Notes: generated by a model not told the origin, from the letters alone. A stretch of DNA of 64,000 bases from Methanomethylovorans sp. PtaU1.Bin093 (GCF_002067275.1 NZ_MVQX01000087.1:28623-92622), one strand, 5' to 3'; positions 51,892-63,144 are shown, counted from the stretch's first letter. Numbers and translations: made by a program.

Positions 51892-53351
51892 GCTTCCATC
51901 CCTCTGATGATAGCCGCATCTTCATGTAAGTTCTCAATATGTGTTCCCGGAACTTTTTCAGCCTTAATGGCCCGATTGTCCACACTATCCCTGATATTGC
52001 TCTTAGCGGTCTTCCAGACCGGGCTGTTTATAGATGAATCCATTTCTCTGGCAAAGTTGAGGAATCCTTCAAAACCTTCGAACTCCACCACTCTGTCGTG
52101 GTTGAAATCACAGAACGCAACACCTGTCTTGTAAGCAAGGAACCTTTCTTTGACTCCTGCGACCATCAGGTCAGCCTTTTGCTTTACCAGCAGTTCTGCA
52201 AGTTCCAGGGGATTCGCATCATCTACGATAACCGTTCCGTCCTTCACTTCATAACTTATCTGGAGGTAATCGTCCTTCTTTCCTGTCTGAGTGCCAATGA
52301 TGACTACTTCCATGCCAAGTTCCCTGAATCCCTTGATGAGGGTAAGGGCCTTTGCAGCCCCTCCCATATAGATCGCTGCTCTCTTTCCTTCAAGCCGTGA
52401 GCGAATACGCCGGACCTCTTGCATGATTCGGGCAGTTTCTCTGGCTATGATCTCTTCTGCCTTCTGCTTCATTTCTTCCGAACCAAAGAATGCAGCGGTT
52501 TCCCTTATTGTAGTGCTCAGATCCTCTATTCCGAAGTAGCTAACCTTCCTGAAAGGTATCCCATACTCTTCCTTCATCCACTTGGCTAAAGTTGTCATGG
52601 AGCCGGTACACTGCACAAGGTTCAGCTGGGCTGTATGGCACTCGGATATGCTCTGTGCCGTGGAATCGCCTGTAAGTGATGTTACTACCTGTATACCCAT
52701 TTCCTCAAAGAGAGGTTTCACCAGCCAGACATCTCCGGCAACGTTGAATTCCCCTATCAGGTTGATACGGTAAGGGGACCTGATGTTTCCTTCCTTTGTA
52801 CCTATGAGCACTTTCAATGCTTCACAAGCAGCCTTGTATCCATCGGACTTCGTTCCCTTGAAACCCTCTGATTTAACAGGTATCACGGGTATGCCATTAC
52901 TTTCACTGGCAGCCTTGCATACTGCTTCCAGATCATCGCCTATTATTCCAACAATGCAGGTGGAATATACGAAAACCACAGGCGGCTTGTATAACTCAAC
53001 AAGCTCATCGATTGCCTTGGCAAGTTTCTTCTCACCGCCGAAAACTACGTCTATTCCCTTCATGTCAGTGGAGAAGCTGGTGCGGAAAGTTTCCTTACCG
53101 CTGGACTTGCTGCCCCTTATGTCCCAGGTATAGCTTGCACAGCCTATGGGGCCATGGACAAGGTGTACAGCATCCGTAACAGGGTTAAGGGCAACTCTTG
53201 CGCCTGAATATACACATGCTCTCTGGCTCATGGCCCCTGCTATGGATGTGTTGTCACAGGCAAGAAAAGTCTCGCCCTTAACTTTCTGCTTCAAGGCAAT
53301 GTACGGCTGCCTCTCTTCCAGAGTAGTTACAAAGTTTGTTATTTCCGGCAT
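51888..53351 (-). CDS. nifE: Nitrogenase cofactor scaffold NifE
   Basis: 487 residues, NifD homologue. Blocks: RACVYSGARVALNPV (near 44-58), [45 protein letters not shown]. The start at 53351 has GGAGG six bases upstream; it lies 20 bases after nifK. Works with NifN. Confidence 0.94.
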   Translation of the reverse strand: MPEITNFVTTLEERQPYIALKQKVKGETFLACDNTSIAGAMSQRACVYSGARVALNPVTDAVHLVHGPIGCASYTWDIRGSKSSGKETFRTSFSTDMKGIDVVFGGEKKLAKAIDELVELYKPPVVFVYSTCIVGIIGDDLEAVCKAASESNGIPVIPVKSEGFKGTKSDGYKAACEALKVLIGTKEGNIRSPYRINLIGEFNVAGDVWLVKPLFEEMGIQVVTSLTGDSTAQSISECHTAQLNLVQCTGSMTTLAKWMKEEYGIPFRKVSYFGIEDLSTTIRETAAFFGSEEMKQKAEEIIARETARIMQEVRRIRSRLEGKRAAIYMGGAAKALTLIKGFRELGMEVVIIGTQTGKKDDYLQISYEVKDGTVIVDDANPLELAELLVKQKADLMVAGVKERFLAYKTGVAFCDFNHDRVVEFEGFEGFLNFAREMDSSINSPVWKTAKSNIRDSVDNRAIKAEKVPGTHIENLHEDAAIIRGMEA

Positions 53352-53370
53352 ACCATCCCTCCTGCTCAAA

Positions 53371-54741
53371 TCATTGCACAACCTCAAGCATGCATTCGTC
53401 TACGGTCTTGTCCCTGATGTCCAGGAACGTGTTCCCCATCCGCTCAACTAGCCAGGCCGCTCCGGAATATCCCGTGATCGGGAAATGGTGCAGGTTCGCC
53501 CTGTCCATGACCGGGAACCCTACTCGGATAAGGGGTATGTTCTCTGCAAGAGCTATGTGCTTGCCATAGGTGTTCCCCATGAGCATGTCCACAGGCTCTC
53601 TTTTAATGAGCTGGTGGAGGGTGAACAGGTCGGCTCCTGAAAATATCTGTGCCTGCGGGTATAGGGGGTGTACCATGTCCGAAACCTCCTTTTCGAACTT
53701 CTTGCTCGAAGTGCCTGTGAGGACGACCGTGGGTTCCATGCCCATCTCAAGGACAAGACTTGTAAGACCTCCTATAATGTCCGGGTCCCCGAATATTGCC
53801 ACCTTCTTCGCATGGAAGTGTGGATGTGCGTCTGTCATCATATCGACAACTCTTGCCCTTTCTTCTTCCAGCTCAGGAGGTATGGGAACATTTGCCATTT
53901 CTGCAACATCCATGACGAACCTGTCAGTGTATCGGATACCGATGGGTACGGGTCCCACCCTTGAAGGGACTTTGAACTTGTTCTTGAGAGCCTTTGCCGC
54001 AGCACCACCGGCCAGGTTACACAGTGCAATGGTTCCCAGGGAGTTGGCCGTGTCTTCAACATCGCCTATGGGAGTCCCACCTCTTGCATATAGTCCTCTG
54101 CTGCCGGATATCCCGGAGTCGAACACGTCTGTCTGATCCGGGAACACGATTGCTGGGACCTTCATTGCGGAAAGTATTCTCTTGATCTCACGGATGTCTC
54201 CGGGGTTCACGAAACCTGGTATGATATTGAGCTTGCCGTTGGGCTTGCTCTTCTTTGCAAAGGTAGTGACAAAGGACTCTACCATGTTGTCATAACCTGT
54301 TACATGGGAACCCACATAACTGGGTGTGGATGCAGCGCAGACCTTGATGGACGGATCGATGAGCTCTTCCATCTGCACATCCTCTACAATACGCTTTACA
54401 TCGTCACCGATGGTTTCTGCCACGCATGTTGTGTGTACTGCGATGACTTCAGGCTGATAGATGGCCTCAATGTTGGCAAGGGCTTCCTTCAGGTTCGACG
54501 CACCACCGAACACTGCGGTGCCTTCATAGAAACTGCTGCTTGTAGCCGCCGTTGGCTCACGGAAGTGCCTTGAAAGGCACATGCGCAGGTAAGACAGGCA
54601 TCCCTGTGACCCGTGACTGTGGGGCATACAGTTGCGTATACCCATGGCCGCATACACAGCACCTATGGGCTGACATATCTTCGCCGGGTTGACTACCAGT
54701 GCATCTCTGTGTACTTCTTCTATCGGGGTATAATCTAACAT
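53371..54741 (-). CDS. nifK: Mo-type nitrogenase beta chain NifK
   Basis: 456 residues. P-cluster cysteines are in NPAKICQPIGA, HGSQGCLSYLR and TTCVAETIGDD; the family ISGSRG, NTYGKHIA and ITGYSGAAW blocks are present. It lacks the N-terminal extension of proteobacterial NifK, as usual for archaeal forms. GGAG lies about 11 bases before the ATG. Partner of NifD. Confidence 0.97.
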   Translation of the reverse strand: MLDYTPIEEVHRDALVVNPAKICQPIGAVYAAMGIRNCMPHSHGSQGCLSYLRMCLSRHFREPTAATSSSFYEGTAVFGGASNLKEALANIEAIYQPEVIAVHTTCVAETIGDDVKRIVEDVQMEELIDPSIKVCAASTPSYVGSHVTGYDNMVESFVTTFAKKSKPNGKLNIIPGFVNPGDIREIKRILSAMKVPAIVFPDQTDVFDSGISGSRGLYARGGTPIGDVEDTANSLGTIALCNLAGGAAAKALKNKFKVPSRVGPVPIGIRYTDRFVMDVAEMANVPIPPELEEERARVVDMMTDAHPHFHAKKVAIFGDPDIIGGLTSLVLEMGMEPTVVLTGTSSKKFEKEVSDMVHPLYPQAQIFSGADLFTLHQLIKREPVDMLMGNTYGKHIALAENIPLIRVGFPVMDRANLHHFPITGYSGAAWLVERMGNTFLDIRDKTVDECMLEVVQ

Positions 54742-54757
54742 TTTTATGGTCTCCTTC

Positions 54758-56335
54758 TTACTCTGCCTTCCAGGGCATCTTCATGTACTTCCAGGTAGGG
54801 CTGTTGACTGCCATGTCCACATCCTTTGCAAAGTTAAGAACTCCCGAAAATCCGGTGTATCTTCCACTATAGTCGTAGGAATGTATCTGTCTGGATGGCA
54901 CTCCCATCTTCTGAGCCCAGTACTTGTCCTTGATCCCCGAACAGAACAGGTCAGGCTTCAGCTCCTTTATAAGGAACTCTGTCTCATAGTGGTTCAGGTC
55001 ATCCACGACCACTGTGCCGTCCATGGTTTCGGGGAACATACCTTCGTAGTCCATGAGGCCCAGCTTTTCCTTAAGTTCCTTCATGCGTGCTTCACTTATG
55101 GCAGGTGTGAAGTCTTCATCCTTCTCATAGTGCAGGTCTTCAAGTATGCTGCTTGATGCCTTTTCCTTCATGCTTTCCAGGATATGTCTGCCTTCGTAGT
55201 CGTCCCTGTGAGCGAACTGGTATCCTGCGACCACCACCTTCATTCCAAGATCTTCGAACAGGTTCTGGTAGTGGTGTGACCTGGAGCCACCGGAGTAGAT
55301 GAAGACCTTCTTACCCTGCAGCTTCCTTCTGTATTTCTCAAGTTCAGGCTTGATCTTTGCCATTTCTCCGGCTATGACCTCTTCAGTGCGCTTTGTAAGT
55401 TCAGGGTCATCAAAGAACTTTGCCATCTTCATCAGGGACTTCCTGGTCCCTTCGATACCCACGTAGTTCACCTTAAGCCAGGGGACACCGTACTTCTCTT
55501 CCATCATGCGGTTGGTGTAGTTGACAGACCTGTGGCATAGCAGGATGCTCAGCTTTGCCCGGTGGGCCTTTGCCAGGTTGTGGTATGAACCGTCACCTGT
55601 AAAGCTTGATACTATGCGATAGCCGATCTTCTCGAACAGGGGCTTTATTTCCCAGAGGTCTCCTCCTATATTGTATTCACCGAAAATGTTGATGTCAAAA
55701 GGCGTGGGGTTATCGAGCTCTTCAGTACCTATGATATGTTCCATGAGGACGTTGCTTGCAATGTGGTGTCCTGCAGACTGGCTGACCCCGCGGTAACCTT
55801 CACAGCGCAGGCCCATGACCTTTATCCCATGTTCCTTTTCTGCCTGCAAGGCCACAGATTCAATGTCATCACCTATGAGACCCACCGGACAGGTGGCACA
55901 GATAGAGATGGCACCTGGCTTGAATATACGTACAGCATCATCAATGGCTGCCTTCAACTTCTTCTCGCCACCAAAAACTATGTCTGTTTCCTGTATGTCC
56001 GTGCAGAAACAATACTGCATGTAGTTATCTCCGCCCTCTTCGGCCTTTGCGAAATTGCGTCTTGTTCCCCAGGTATAATATGCGCAACCGATGGGCCCGT
56101 GCACGATATGCACCATGTCCTTGATGGGTCCCATGACCACACCCTTGCCTCCGGCAAAGGCACAGCCGCGGTTTGTCATAATGCCGGGTACTACCTTGCT
56201 GTTCGCTTCAATGTGCTGCTCCACGGAGCAGTCCCTGACAACTAAATGCTTTCTGCGGTCCTTTGCCACCTTTTCAGGATAGGCCCTGAGCATTTCATCA
56301 ACAACATTCTGTGTGAATTCTATCTCTGAGCTCAC
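54758..56335 (-). CDS. nifD: Mo-type nitrogenase alpha chain NifD
   Basis: 525 residues. P-cluster cysteines in [19 protein letters not shown] and [11 protein letters not shown]. The FeMo-cofactor ligands correspond to Cys in LLCHRSVNY and His in QIHSYDYSG, and [13 protein letters not shown] holds the Gln and His near the cofactor. A stretch of about 50 residues ([20 protein letters not shown] onward) is extra compared with Azotobacter and typical of the clostridial/archaeal group. The GTG start overlaps the nifI2 stop (GTGA), with GGAGG nine bases upstream. Confidence 0.97.
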   Translation of the reverse strand: MSSEIEFTQNVVDEMLRAYPEKVAKDRRKHLVVRDCSVEQHIEANSKVVPGIMTNRGCAFAGGKGVVMGPIKDMVHIVHGPIGCAYYTWGTRRNFAKAEEGGDNYMQYCFCTDIQETDIVFGGEKKLKAAIDDAVRIFKPGAISICATCPVGLIGDDIESVALQAEKEHGIKVMGLRCEGYRGVSQSAGHHIASNVLMEHIIGTEELDNPTPFDINIFGEYNIGGDLWEIKPLFEKIGYRIVSSFTGDGSYHNLAKAHRAKLSILLCHRSVNYTNRMMEEKYGVPWLKVNYVGIEGTRKSLMKMAKFFDDPELTKRTEEVIAGEMAKIKPELEKYRRKLQGKKVFIYSGGSRSHHYQNLFEDLGMKVVVAGYQFAHRDDYEGRHILESMKEKASSSILEDLHYEKDEDFTPAISEARMKELKEKLGLMDYEGMFPETMDGTVVVDDLNHYETEFLIKELKPDLFCSGIKDKYWAQKMGVPSRQIHSYDYSGRYTGFSGVLNFAKDVDMAVNSPTWKYMKMPWKAE

Positions 56336-56712
56336 AGTTTTTCGCCTCCTACAGTGGTCTCTCCCTCTTCTCCGGTCCTAATCCCTACAACTTCAGGGAT
56401 GTCGATGACGAAGATCTTCCCGTCTCCGAAGTGCCCAGTCTGGTTCACTTCTATGATCTTCCGGATGATCGTTGGTGCTGCATTATCATCCACAACTATT
56501 GTGAACAATCTCTTGGGTACAAAGGGCATGCATTCCTTTGTGACAATGCCTTGCGGCTGAGGGAGCGGCGGGTCGAACTCATAACAGAGTCCCTTCTGCT
56601 TTCCTCTTCCCATCACCTTCTGCACGGTAAAAGAGGGGTATCCGCAGTCCGAAAGTGCGTCTCTGGTCCTTTGCATCTTGTTCATGCGGATTATTGCCGT
56701 TATTTCCTTCAT
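56332..56712 (-). CDS. nifI2: PII-like nitrogenase regulator NifI2
   Basis: 126 residues of the GlnB-like family, located between nifH and nifD as usual in methanogens. NifI1-NifI2 complexes switch off nitrogenase when ammonium is present and are controlled by 2-oxoglutarate and ATP. Seen: [27 protein letters not shown] at the T-loop base and [20 protein letters not shown]. The end overlaps nifD. Confidence 0.95.
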   Translation of the reverse strand: MKEITAIIRMNKMQRTRDALSDCGYPSFTVQKVMGRGKQKGLCYEFDPPLPQPQGIVTKECMPFVPKRLFTIVVDDNAAPTIIRKIIEVNQTGHFGDGKIFVIDIPEVVGIRTGEEGETTVGGEKL

Positions 56713-56729
56713 GTTGTCCCCCTGGCCAT

Positions 56730-57047
56730 TTACAGGACCGCTTCTCCGGTACGTATCGTATATGCGTTTTCCACAGGGCTCACGAAGATCTTCCCGTCAC
56801 CATACTTGCCGGTGCGTGCAGCCTTTTTTATTATATCGATGACAACTGGCTTTTCTTCATCACTAACTACCATCAGTAGCATTGTCTTTGGCAGTTCATC
56901 GAATTGTATCTCAGCCGTGTGGATACCTCTTTGCTTGCCCCGGCCGAAGACATCCATCTTGGTGAGGGAAACGTAACCTTCCTTCTCCAGTGACTCAACG
57001 ATGTCTGTGACCTTGTCTGGCCTTACTATTGCGCGGATCATCTGCAT
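56730..57047 (-). CDS. nifI1: PII-like nitrogenase regulator NifI1
   Basis: 105 residues. PII signatures [18 protein letters not shown] and [20 protein letters not shown]. It pairs with NifI2. ATG 57047 is chosen because GAGGTGA lies five bases upstream; ATG 57041 is possible. Begins ten bases after the nifH stop. Confidence 0.95.
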   Translation of the reverse strand: MQMIRAIVRPDKVTDIVESLEKEGYVSLTKMDVFGRGKQRGIHTAEIQFDELPKTMLLMVVSDEEKPVVIDIIKKAARTGKYGDGKIFVSPVENAYTIRTGEAVL

Positions 57048-57057
57048 TCGTTTCACC

Positions 57058-57980
<923 letters not shown>

Positions 57981-58043
57981 AGTTTTTATTAAATGCATTT
58001 TGGATACTAAATTAATTTAACAAATATAAATTTTTCAGTGTGG

Positions 58044-58109
58044 AACTTTTAAAAAAGTAGGGGGCTGTTTCTAATTACTTTTTCATGTTTTGGCCAACTT
58101 TTAAAAAAG
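58044..58109 (+). repeat. Two exact 14-nt direct repeats upstream of the sensor kinase
   Basis: AACTTTTAAAAAAG at 58044-58057 and 58096-58109, starts 52 bases apart, near five helical turns. They lie in the AT-rich gap (57980-58320) between the divergent nif and kinase promoters. They may be duplicated BRE/TATA-like or activator sites. Confidence 0.45.
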
Positions 58110-58320
58110 GTCTAGCAACAGTCTTCCTTTCTGTAGCGGGACACATTTTTAAGTACTTAAGTTACACAAGTTTATACATATATATCTTTATTTTTATTTA
58201 CTATGCTTTATGATACAACTTCTCTTTTTCCATTTTTAAAATGACAGTGTAGGGGTACAACCTAAATTATTATATATCTTAAAATTAAACACTACTCAGA
58301 AAGATTAGTGAAGGGATCTG

Positions 58321-61300
58321 GTGAAAAAGATCGCAATACTACAGAGCTTTGTAGATAAAACGCCAAATTTATTCCAAAGGCTTAAAGATAATGGTCATTC
58401 GGTTTCTATAATTTCTCTTCACAGCGAAGATCTGGTCTTTACCGCTAAAAGAAAAGAATATGATGTATTTTTACTGGACCTGTCTGAAGTACCTGTTGAA
58501 GAAGTAAGTAACTATCAGAACCTTCCTGAAATAACTGCTCATATACCTGTTATTTTGATCGCTTCCTCAGTTGACCATTCCTTGCTACAGGCATTAGATA
58601 ATATATCTATATCCGGTTGTTTGATACCTCCATTCTCAGATGAGCAATTGTGCTCGACCATTGAATTGGCATGCCATAATCACAACATCCTAAAAACAAA
58701 AGTCTACGACATGAAAAATACCCTGCTTGAGAAGGAGAGGAGTTATGCTATGCTTCTCTCGAATCTGCCTGGTATGGCATATAGGTGTGACAATGATCGG
58801 GAATGGACCATGCGATTTGTTTCAGAGGGCTGTTACAAGTTAACAGGTTATAAGTCAGAAGCTCTTCTGCAAAATCGGGATATCTCTTATAATAGACTGA
58901 TCACTCCTGAGAACCGGGCACGTATCTGGAAACAATATAAGGAAGTGCTCGCCAGAAAAGAAACATTCCAGGATGAGTATACCATAACTACAGCGACCGG
59001 AGAGGTTAAATGGGTATGGGAACAGGGGAAAGGAGTTTATGCTGACAATGGTGATCTAATAGCTGTCGAGGGTTTTATTGCAGATATCACAGAACAAAAG
59101 AATGTAGAGGAAGCACTCAGAGAAAGTGAGTCACGCTATCGCAGCCTGTTTGAAAATAATCACTCTGTCATGCTGGTCATAGATCCTGAAATAGGTACCA
59201 TCATAGATGCAAATCCGGCAGCAGTCTCTTTTTATGGATGGACGCGTGAAGAACTCAGAAGTAAGAACATCAGAGAGATAAACATACTGTCTCCTTCCGA
59301 GATAAAAGAGGAAATGGACCGCGCGACTAAGGCCGAACGTAATTATTTCTTATTTAAACATCTCCTGGCAAATGGTTCTGTCAGAGATGTGGAAGTTTTC
59401 AGTGGCCCTATTCTTATGGACAGAAAAATGCTCCTTTACTCTATTATAAATGACATCACAGAGCGTAATAGGATGGAGCAGGCGCTTCTTCTGAACCAGT
59501 TCTGTATAGATCATTCAGCTGTGGGGATATTCCGTATCGAAGAGCCTGATGGCAGAATAGTGAGTGTGAACGACCATGCATGCAAGTCCCTGGGTTATTC
59601 ACGCGAGGAACTCTGCTCAATGACCGTATTGGATATTGATCCTACATTTACTATTGAGACATGGCTTGAACACAGGAAAAATGTAAGACAGCTGAAGTCG
59701 AGAACGATCGAGACCATCCACCGCAAAAAGGATGGCACTGAATTTCCTGTAGAGGTTACTGTAAATTATATGGAATATGAGGGAAAACCATTCTCTCTTT
59801 CCTTTGCAAGGGATATCACCAAGCGCAAGGTTGCAGAAAAGGCGCTCAAGGAGAGTGAAGAGTTCTTCAGGACCACTTTATATAGTATTGGTGACGGGGT
59901 CATTACCACTGACATTAACGGAAATTTACGGCAAATGAACCATGTTGCTGAAAAGCTCACTGGCTGGAATGAGGCAGAAGCGAAGGGAAAAAAGATCGAG
60001 GAAGTTTTCAACATCGTCAATGAAGATACATGGCAGCAGGCCGAAATACCCGTACACAGAGTATTGAGGGAAGGGCGGGTAGTAGGGCTGGCAAATCATA
60101 CGCTGTTGATCTCGAAAGACCACAGGGAAATACCCATTGCTGATAGTGGCTCACCTATTGTGAATGAGAAGGGTGAGATAATCGGAGTTGTCCTGGTATT
60201 CCGTGACCAGACTGAAGAAAGGGCAGCCCAGAGGGCTCTTCTGGAAAGTGAGGCACGTTTCAGGCAGCTTGTCGAGAATGCACCTGAAGCAATTTTCGTT
60301 CAGACGAATGGTTGCTTTGCCTATATCAATCCTGCAGCATTGCGTCTTTTTGGCGTTGATTCTGCAAGCCAGTTGATAGGTCAGCCTGTTATGGAGCGTT
60401 TTCATCCTTATTTCCATGATATTGTCCGTGAACGTATCCATCTTCTCAATGATATGCGCGAAGAAGTACCTTATATCGAGGAGATCTACCTGAGGCTTGA
60501 CGGCACGCCTTTCAATGTCGAGGTTTCTGCGGTGCCGATAACCTATGACGGTCTTAACGGGTCCCTGGTCTTTTTCAGGGATATCACCGAGCGTAAACAG
60601 GTGGAAAGAGCTCTCATCAGGGCAAAGATGGTCTCTGATGAGGCTAATCGCAGCAAGACCGAATTCCTGGCCAATACCAGCCATGAACTGAAAACCCCTT
60701 TGAATTCTATTATCGGCTTTTCGGAGCTTATGCTTGACGGCGAGCTGGGAAATATCAGCGAGCAACAGAAAAAATACATTGGGACTATACTTGAAAGTGG
60801 CTATCTGCTCCTTCATATTATAAACAGGATACTGGATATATCCAGTATCAACTATGGTCGGATGGATCTCAGCTATACGAAATTCGATCTGTGCGATGCT
60901 ATTCAGGACACCTGTACAATGATGAGGGCGGCTGCAGACAGGAAATCCATAGAACTGATAGTTGATATTGATCCACAGATCAATGAGATCAATGCGGATA
61001 TCATCAAGTTCAAAGAGGTCGTTTATAATCTTGTGGATAATTCCATAAAGTTCACACCTTCCGGGGGGTTTGTGGTTATCACTGCCAATCATAATGGAAG
61101 CCATGTGAAGATCTCTGTCGCAGACAATGGTATTGGTATAGCAAAAGAGAATATTGGGAGGATATTCGATCCCTTTTACCAGGTGGATAGTTCCACAACA
61201 CGCAGATATGGTGGGACAGGGCTTGGCCTTGCCCTTATAAACCAGTTCGTTAAAATGCACGGTGGGAACATTTGGGTGGAAAGTGAACCCGGTAAAGGCA

Positions 61301-61374
61301 GCACCTTCACTTTTACTATTCCCATAGACTATGGGGAACAACAGATACGTATATTGCAGGTTTCTGAACATTGA
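58321..61374 (+). CDS. Multi-PAS sensor histidine kinase with receiver-like N-terminus
   Basis: 1017 residues, no transmembrane segment, so cytoplasmic. Order: a receiver-like domain (1-125), five PAS/PAC repeats (about 145-265, 265-385, 385-505, 505-640, 640-765), a dimerisation/phosphoacceptor domain with SHELKTPLN, and an ATPase domain with NLVDNSIKFTPSGG, ADNGIGIA and GGTGLGLAL. In the receiver-like part the aspartate (LLDLS) is kept, but the acidic pair and the lysine are not (CLIPPF), so it may not be phosphorylated. The GTG start has AAGGG upstream. No response regulator is adjacent. Confidence 0.9.
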   Translation: MKKIAILQSFVDKTPNLFQRLKDNGHSVSIISLHSEDLVFTAKRKEYDVFLLDLSEVPVEEVSNYQNLPEITAHIPVILIASSVDHSLLQALDNISISGCLIPPFSDEQLCSTIELACHNHNILKTKVYDMKNTLLEKERSYAMLLSNLPGMAYRCDNDREWTMRFVSEGCYKLTGYKSEALLQNRDISYNRLITPENRARIWKQYKEVLARKETFQDEYTITTATGEVKWVWEQGKGVYADNGDLIAVEGFIADITEQKNVEEALRESESRYRSLFENNHSVMLVIDPEIGTIIDANPAAVSFYGWTREELRSKNIREINILSPSEIKEEMDRATKAERNYFLFKHLLANGSVRDVEVFSGPILMDRKMLLYSIINDITERNRMEQALLLNQFCIDHSAVGIFRIEEPDGRIVSVNDHACKSLGYSREELCSMTVLDIDPTFTIETWLEHRKNVRQLKSRTIETIHRKKDGTEFPVEVTVNYMEYEGKPFSLSFARDITKRKVAEKALKESEEFFRTTLYSIGDGVITTDINGNLRQMNHVAEKLTGWNEAEAKGKKIEEVFNIVNEDTWQQAEIPVHRVLREGRVVGLANHTLLISKDHREIPIADSGSPIVNEKGEIIGVVLVFRDQTEERAAQRALLESEARFRQLVENAPEAIFVQTNGCFAYINPAALRLFGVDSASQLIGQPVMERFHPYFHDIVRERIHLLNDMREEVPYIEEIYLRLDGTPFNVEVSAVPITYDGLNGSLVFFRDITERKQVERALIRAKMVSDEANRSKTEFLANTSHELKTPLNSIIGFSELMLDGELGNISEQQKKYIGTILESGYLLLHIINRILDISSINYGRMDLSYTKFDLCDAIQDTCTMMRAAADRKSIELIVDIDPQINEINADIIKFKEVVYNLVDNSIKFTPSGGFVVITANHNGSHVKISVADNGIGIAKENIGRIFDPFYQVDSSTTRRYGGTGLGLALINQFVKMHGGNIWVESEPGKGSTFTFTIPIDYGEQQIRILQVSEH

Positions 61375-61400
61375 AGTATGAACTTTTGTTCATGGCCAGG

Positions 61401-61423
61401 ACAAACCACTTCTGATGGTTTGT
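61401..61423. terminator. Hairpin between convergent kinase and hsdM genes
   Basis: An exact 8-bp stem ACAAACCA/TGGTTTGT (61401-61408, 61416-61423) with a 7-nt loop lies 26 bases after the kinase stop and 18 bases beyond the hsdM stop. It has no clear T-tract. It probably marks 3' ends of both transcripts. Confidence 0.45.
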
Positions 61424-61440
61424 ACAGGAGGACAGCATGA

Positions 61441-62931
61441 TCATTTTCCATTCCCGTTGAGGGTTCCCACTATCTCCTTGAAGCTTTCCAGTCCTGCTTC
61501 TATATTCTCGATGATCTCATTGGCGAGTATATCAGGGTCTGGCAGGTTGTCGAGGTCTGCAAGGCTCTTGTCCTTGAGCCAGAAGATGTCCAGGTTGGTC
61601 TTATCTCTTGCTGCTATTTCCTCGTAGGTGAATCTGCGGAACCTGCCTTCTGGGTTTTCCTCGCTCCATGTTTCCCTGCGCCGGAAACGGTCATCGGGGT
61701 TATAGCACCTGATGAAGTCTTCCAGGTCCGAGAATTTGAGTGGGTTCTTTTTCAGGGTGTGGTGTACGTTGGTGCGGTAGTCGTATATCCATACTTCTCT
61801 GGTCCAGGGTTCTTTGGATGCTGGTTTTGCCTCAAAGAACAGCACATTGGCCTTTACTCCGTGAGCGTAGAATATCCCTGTGGGCAGGCGCAGGATAGTG
61901 TGCAGGTCGGTGGTCTCCAGGAGCTTTTTGCGGACCGTTTCACCTGCTCCGCCTTCAAAGAGCACGTTGTCAGGCAGGACCACTGCTGCCTGTCCTCCTG
62001 TTCTGAGGATTGTATGGATGTGCTGCACGAAGTTGAGCTGCTTGTTGCTTGTAGTGACCCAGAAGTCCTGGCGGTTGTAGGTCAGATCTTCTTTCTCCTG
62101 CTCTCCTTCATCATTGGTGAAGGTCATGCTGCTCTTCTTCCCGAAGGGCGGATTGGTAAGCACGTAGTCGTACCTGATATTGGGGTCGGCTATGAGGGCA
62201 TCGGAATTGGAGATCATGGGCTCTCCGTCTATTTCCCCGATGTTGTGCAAAAAGAGGTTCATGAGTGCCAGCCTGCGGGTCCCTGCCACTATCTCATTGC
62301 CTCCGAAGGTCTTTGTTTTCAGGAAGCGGCTCTGGTCGCGGTCAAGGTTGTAATGGTGCGTGAGGAAATCATAGACTGACAGGAAGAACCCGCCCGTGCC
62401 ACAGCAGGGGTCGCCTATGGTCTTCATGGGCTCCGGGCGCAGGCACTGCACCATGGCCTTGATGAGCGGGCGGGGTGTGAAGTACTGACCTGCCCCGCTT
62501 TTCGTGTCCTCTGCGTTCTTCTGCAGCAGTCCTTCGTAGATCTCGCCTTTGGTATCCACTCCCATCATGACCCAGCTTTCCTTGTCTATCATATCGATGA
62601 CCTTGTACAGCATGGCAGGGTCGCTGATCTTGTTCTGCGCCTTGAGGAAGATCTGTCCGAGCATGCCGGGCTTTTTACCCAGTTCCTCCAGCAGTTCCCT
62701 GTAATGGGTATCAAGCTCTGCACCGCGCTTTTGCTTCAACACATCCCATGTGTACTTTTCCGGGATGCCTATATCCCGGCCGTATGGCGGTCTTCTGTAT
62801 TCCTCGGCCATCTTGAGGAATATGAGAAAGGTCAGCTGTTCCAGATAATCGCCGTAGCTCACGCCGCCGTCCCGCAGGACGTTGCAGAAGCTCCAGACTT
62901 TGGAAACGATGGATGATGTGTTCTCAGACAT
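61441..62931 (-). CDS. hsdM: Type I restriction-modification methyltransferase subunit HsdM
   Basis: 496 residues. SAM-binding motif I in GDPCCGTGGFF (near 178-188) and the catalytic motif IV TNPPFG (near 255) for N6-adenine methylation; the N-terminal region (YGDYLEQLTFLIFLKM) and C-terminal helical part match HsdM. Normally it works with HsdS, which sets specificity, and HsdR. Neither is next to it: the downstream neighbour is the convergent kinase and the upstream one is a flavoprotein, so it is an orphan here. Confidence 0.9.
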   Translation of the reverse strand: MSENTSSIVSKVWSFCNVLRDGGVSYGDYLEQLTFLIFLKMAEEYRRPPYGRDIGIPEKYTWDVLKQKRGAELDTHYRELLEELGKKPGMLGQIFLKAQNKISDPAMLYKVIDMIDKESWVMMGVDTKGEIYEGLLQKNAEDTKSGAGQYFTPRPLIKAMVQCLRPEPMKTIGDPCCGTGGFFLSVYDFLTHHYNLDRDQSRFLKTKTFGGNEIVAGTRRLALMNLFLHNIGEIDGEPMISNSDALIADPNIRYDYVLTNPPFGKKSSMTFTNDEGEQEKEDLTYNRQDFWVTTSNKQLNFVQHIHTILRTGGQAAVVLPDNVLFEGGAGETVRKKLLETTDLHTILRLPTGIFYAHGVKANVLFFEAKPASKEPWTREVWIYDYRTNVHHTLKKNPLKFSDLEDFIRCYNPDDRFRRRETWSEENPEGRFRRFTYEEIAARDKTNLDIFWLKDKSLADLDNLPDPDILANEIIENIEAGLESFKEIVGTLNGNGK

Positions 62932-62988
62932 GGTCTTTATCTCTGGGTTTTGAATAGTATTTTTGATCTTTTTAATTGAATTTGATAC

Positions 62989-63144
62989 TCAAAAGCAGTG
63001 TTCAACTTGCGGGGTAGCTTGCTGGGTAACTTGCGGGGTCAGCCCTTCGCCATCCCGGATGATGCTCTTCAGTTGCTCGGATATCATGATCTGTCTTGTA
63101 TCCTTAATGGTGCTCTTATATGGAAAATACCTGAGATCCTTACT
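62989..63144 (-). pseudogene. C-terminal fragment of an unknown gene
   Basis: A 51-codon open frame on the minus strand between the flavoprotein and hsdM, in the same frame as the flavoprotein but after its TAA stop. The translation has RYFPYKSTIKDTRQIMISEQ and then a TPQVTQQATPQV tail, a linker known from C-terminal ends of predicted DNA-binding and RecG-like proteins. The only start codon is an ATG at 63087 with no ribosome binding site. It reads like a decayed gene end. Confidence 0.4.

Noticed and set aside
60151..61371. Long (406-codon) antisense open frame on the minus strand inside the kinase gene
   Set aside because: It is the complement of the strongly conserved kinase and ATPase motifs and has no family-like features or ribosome binding site.
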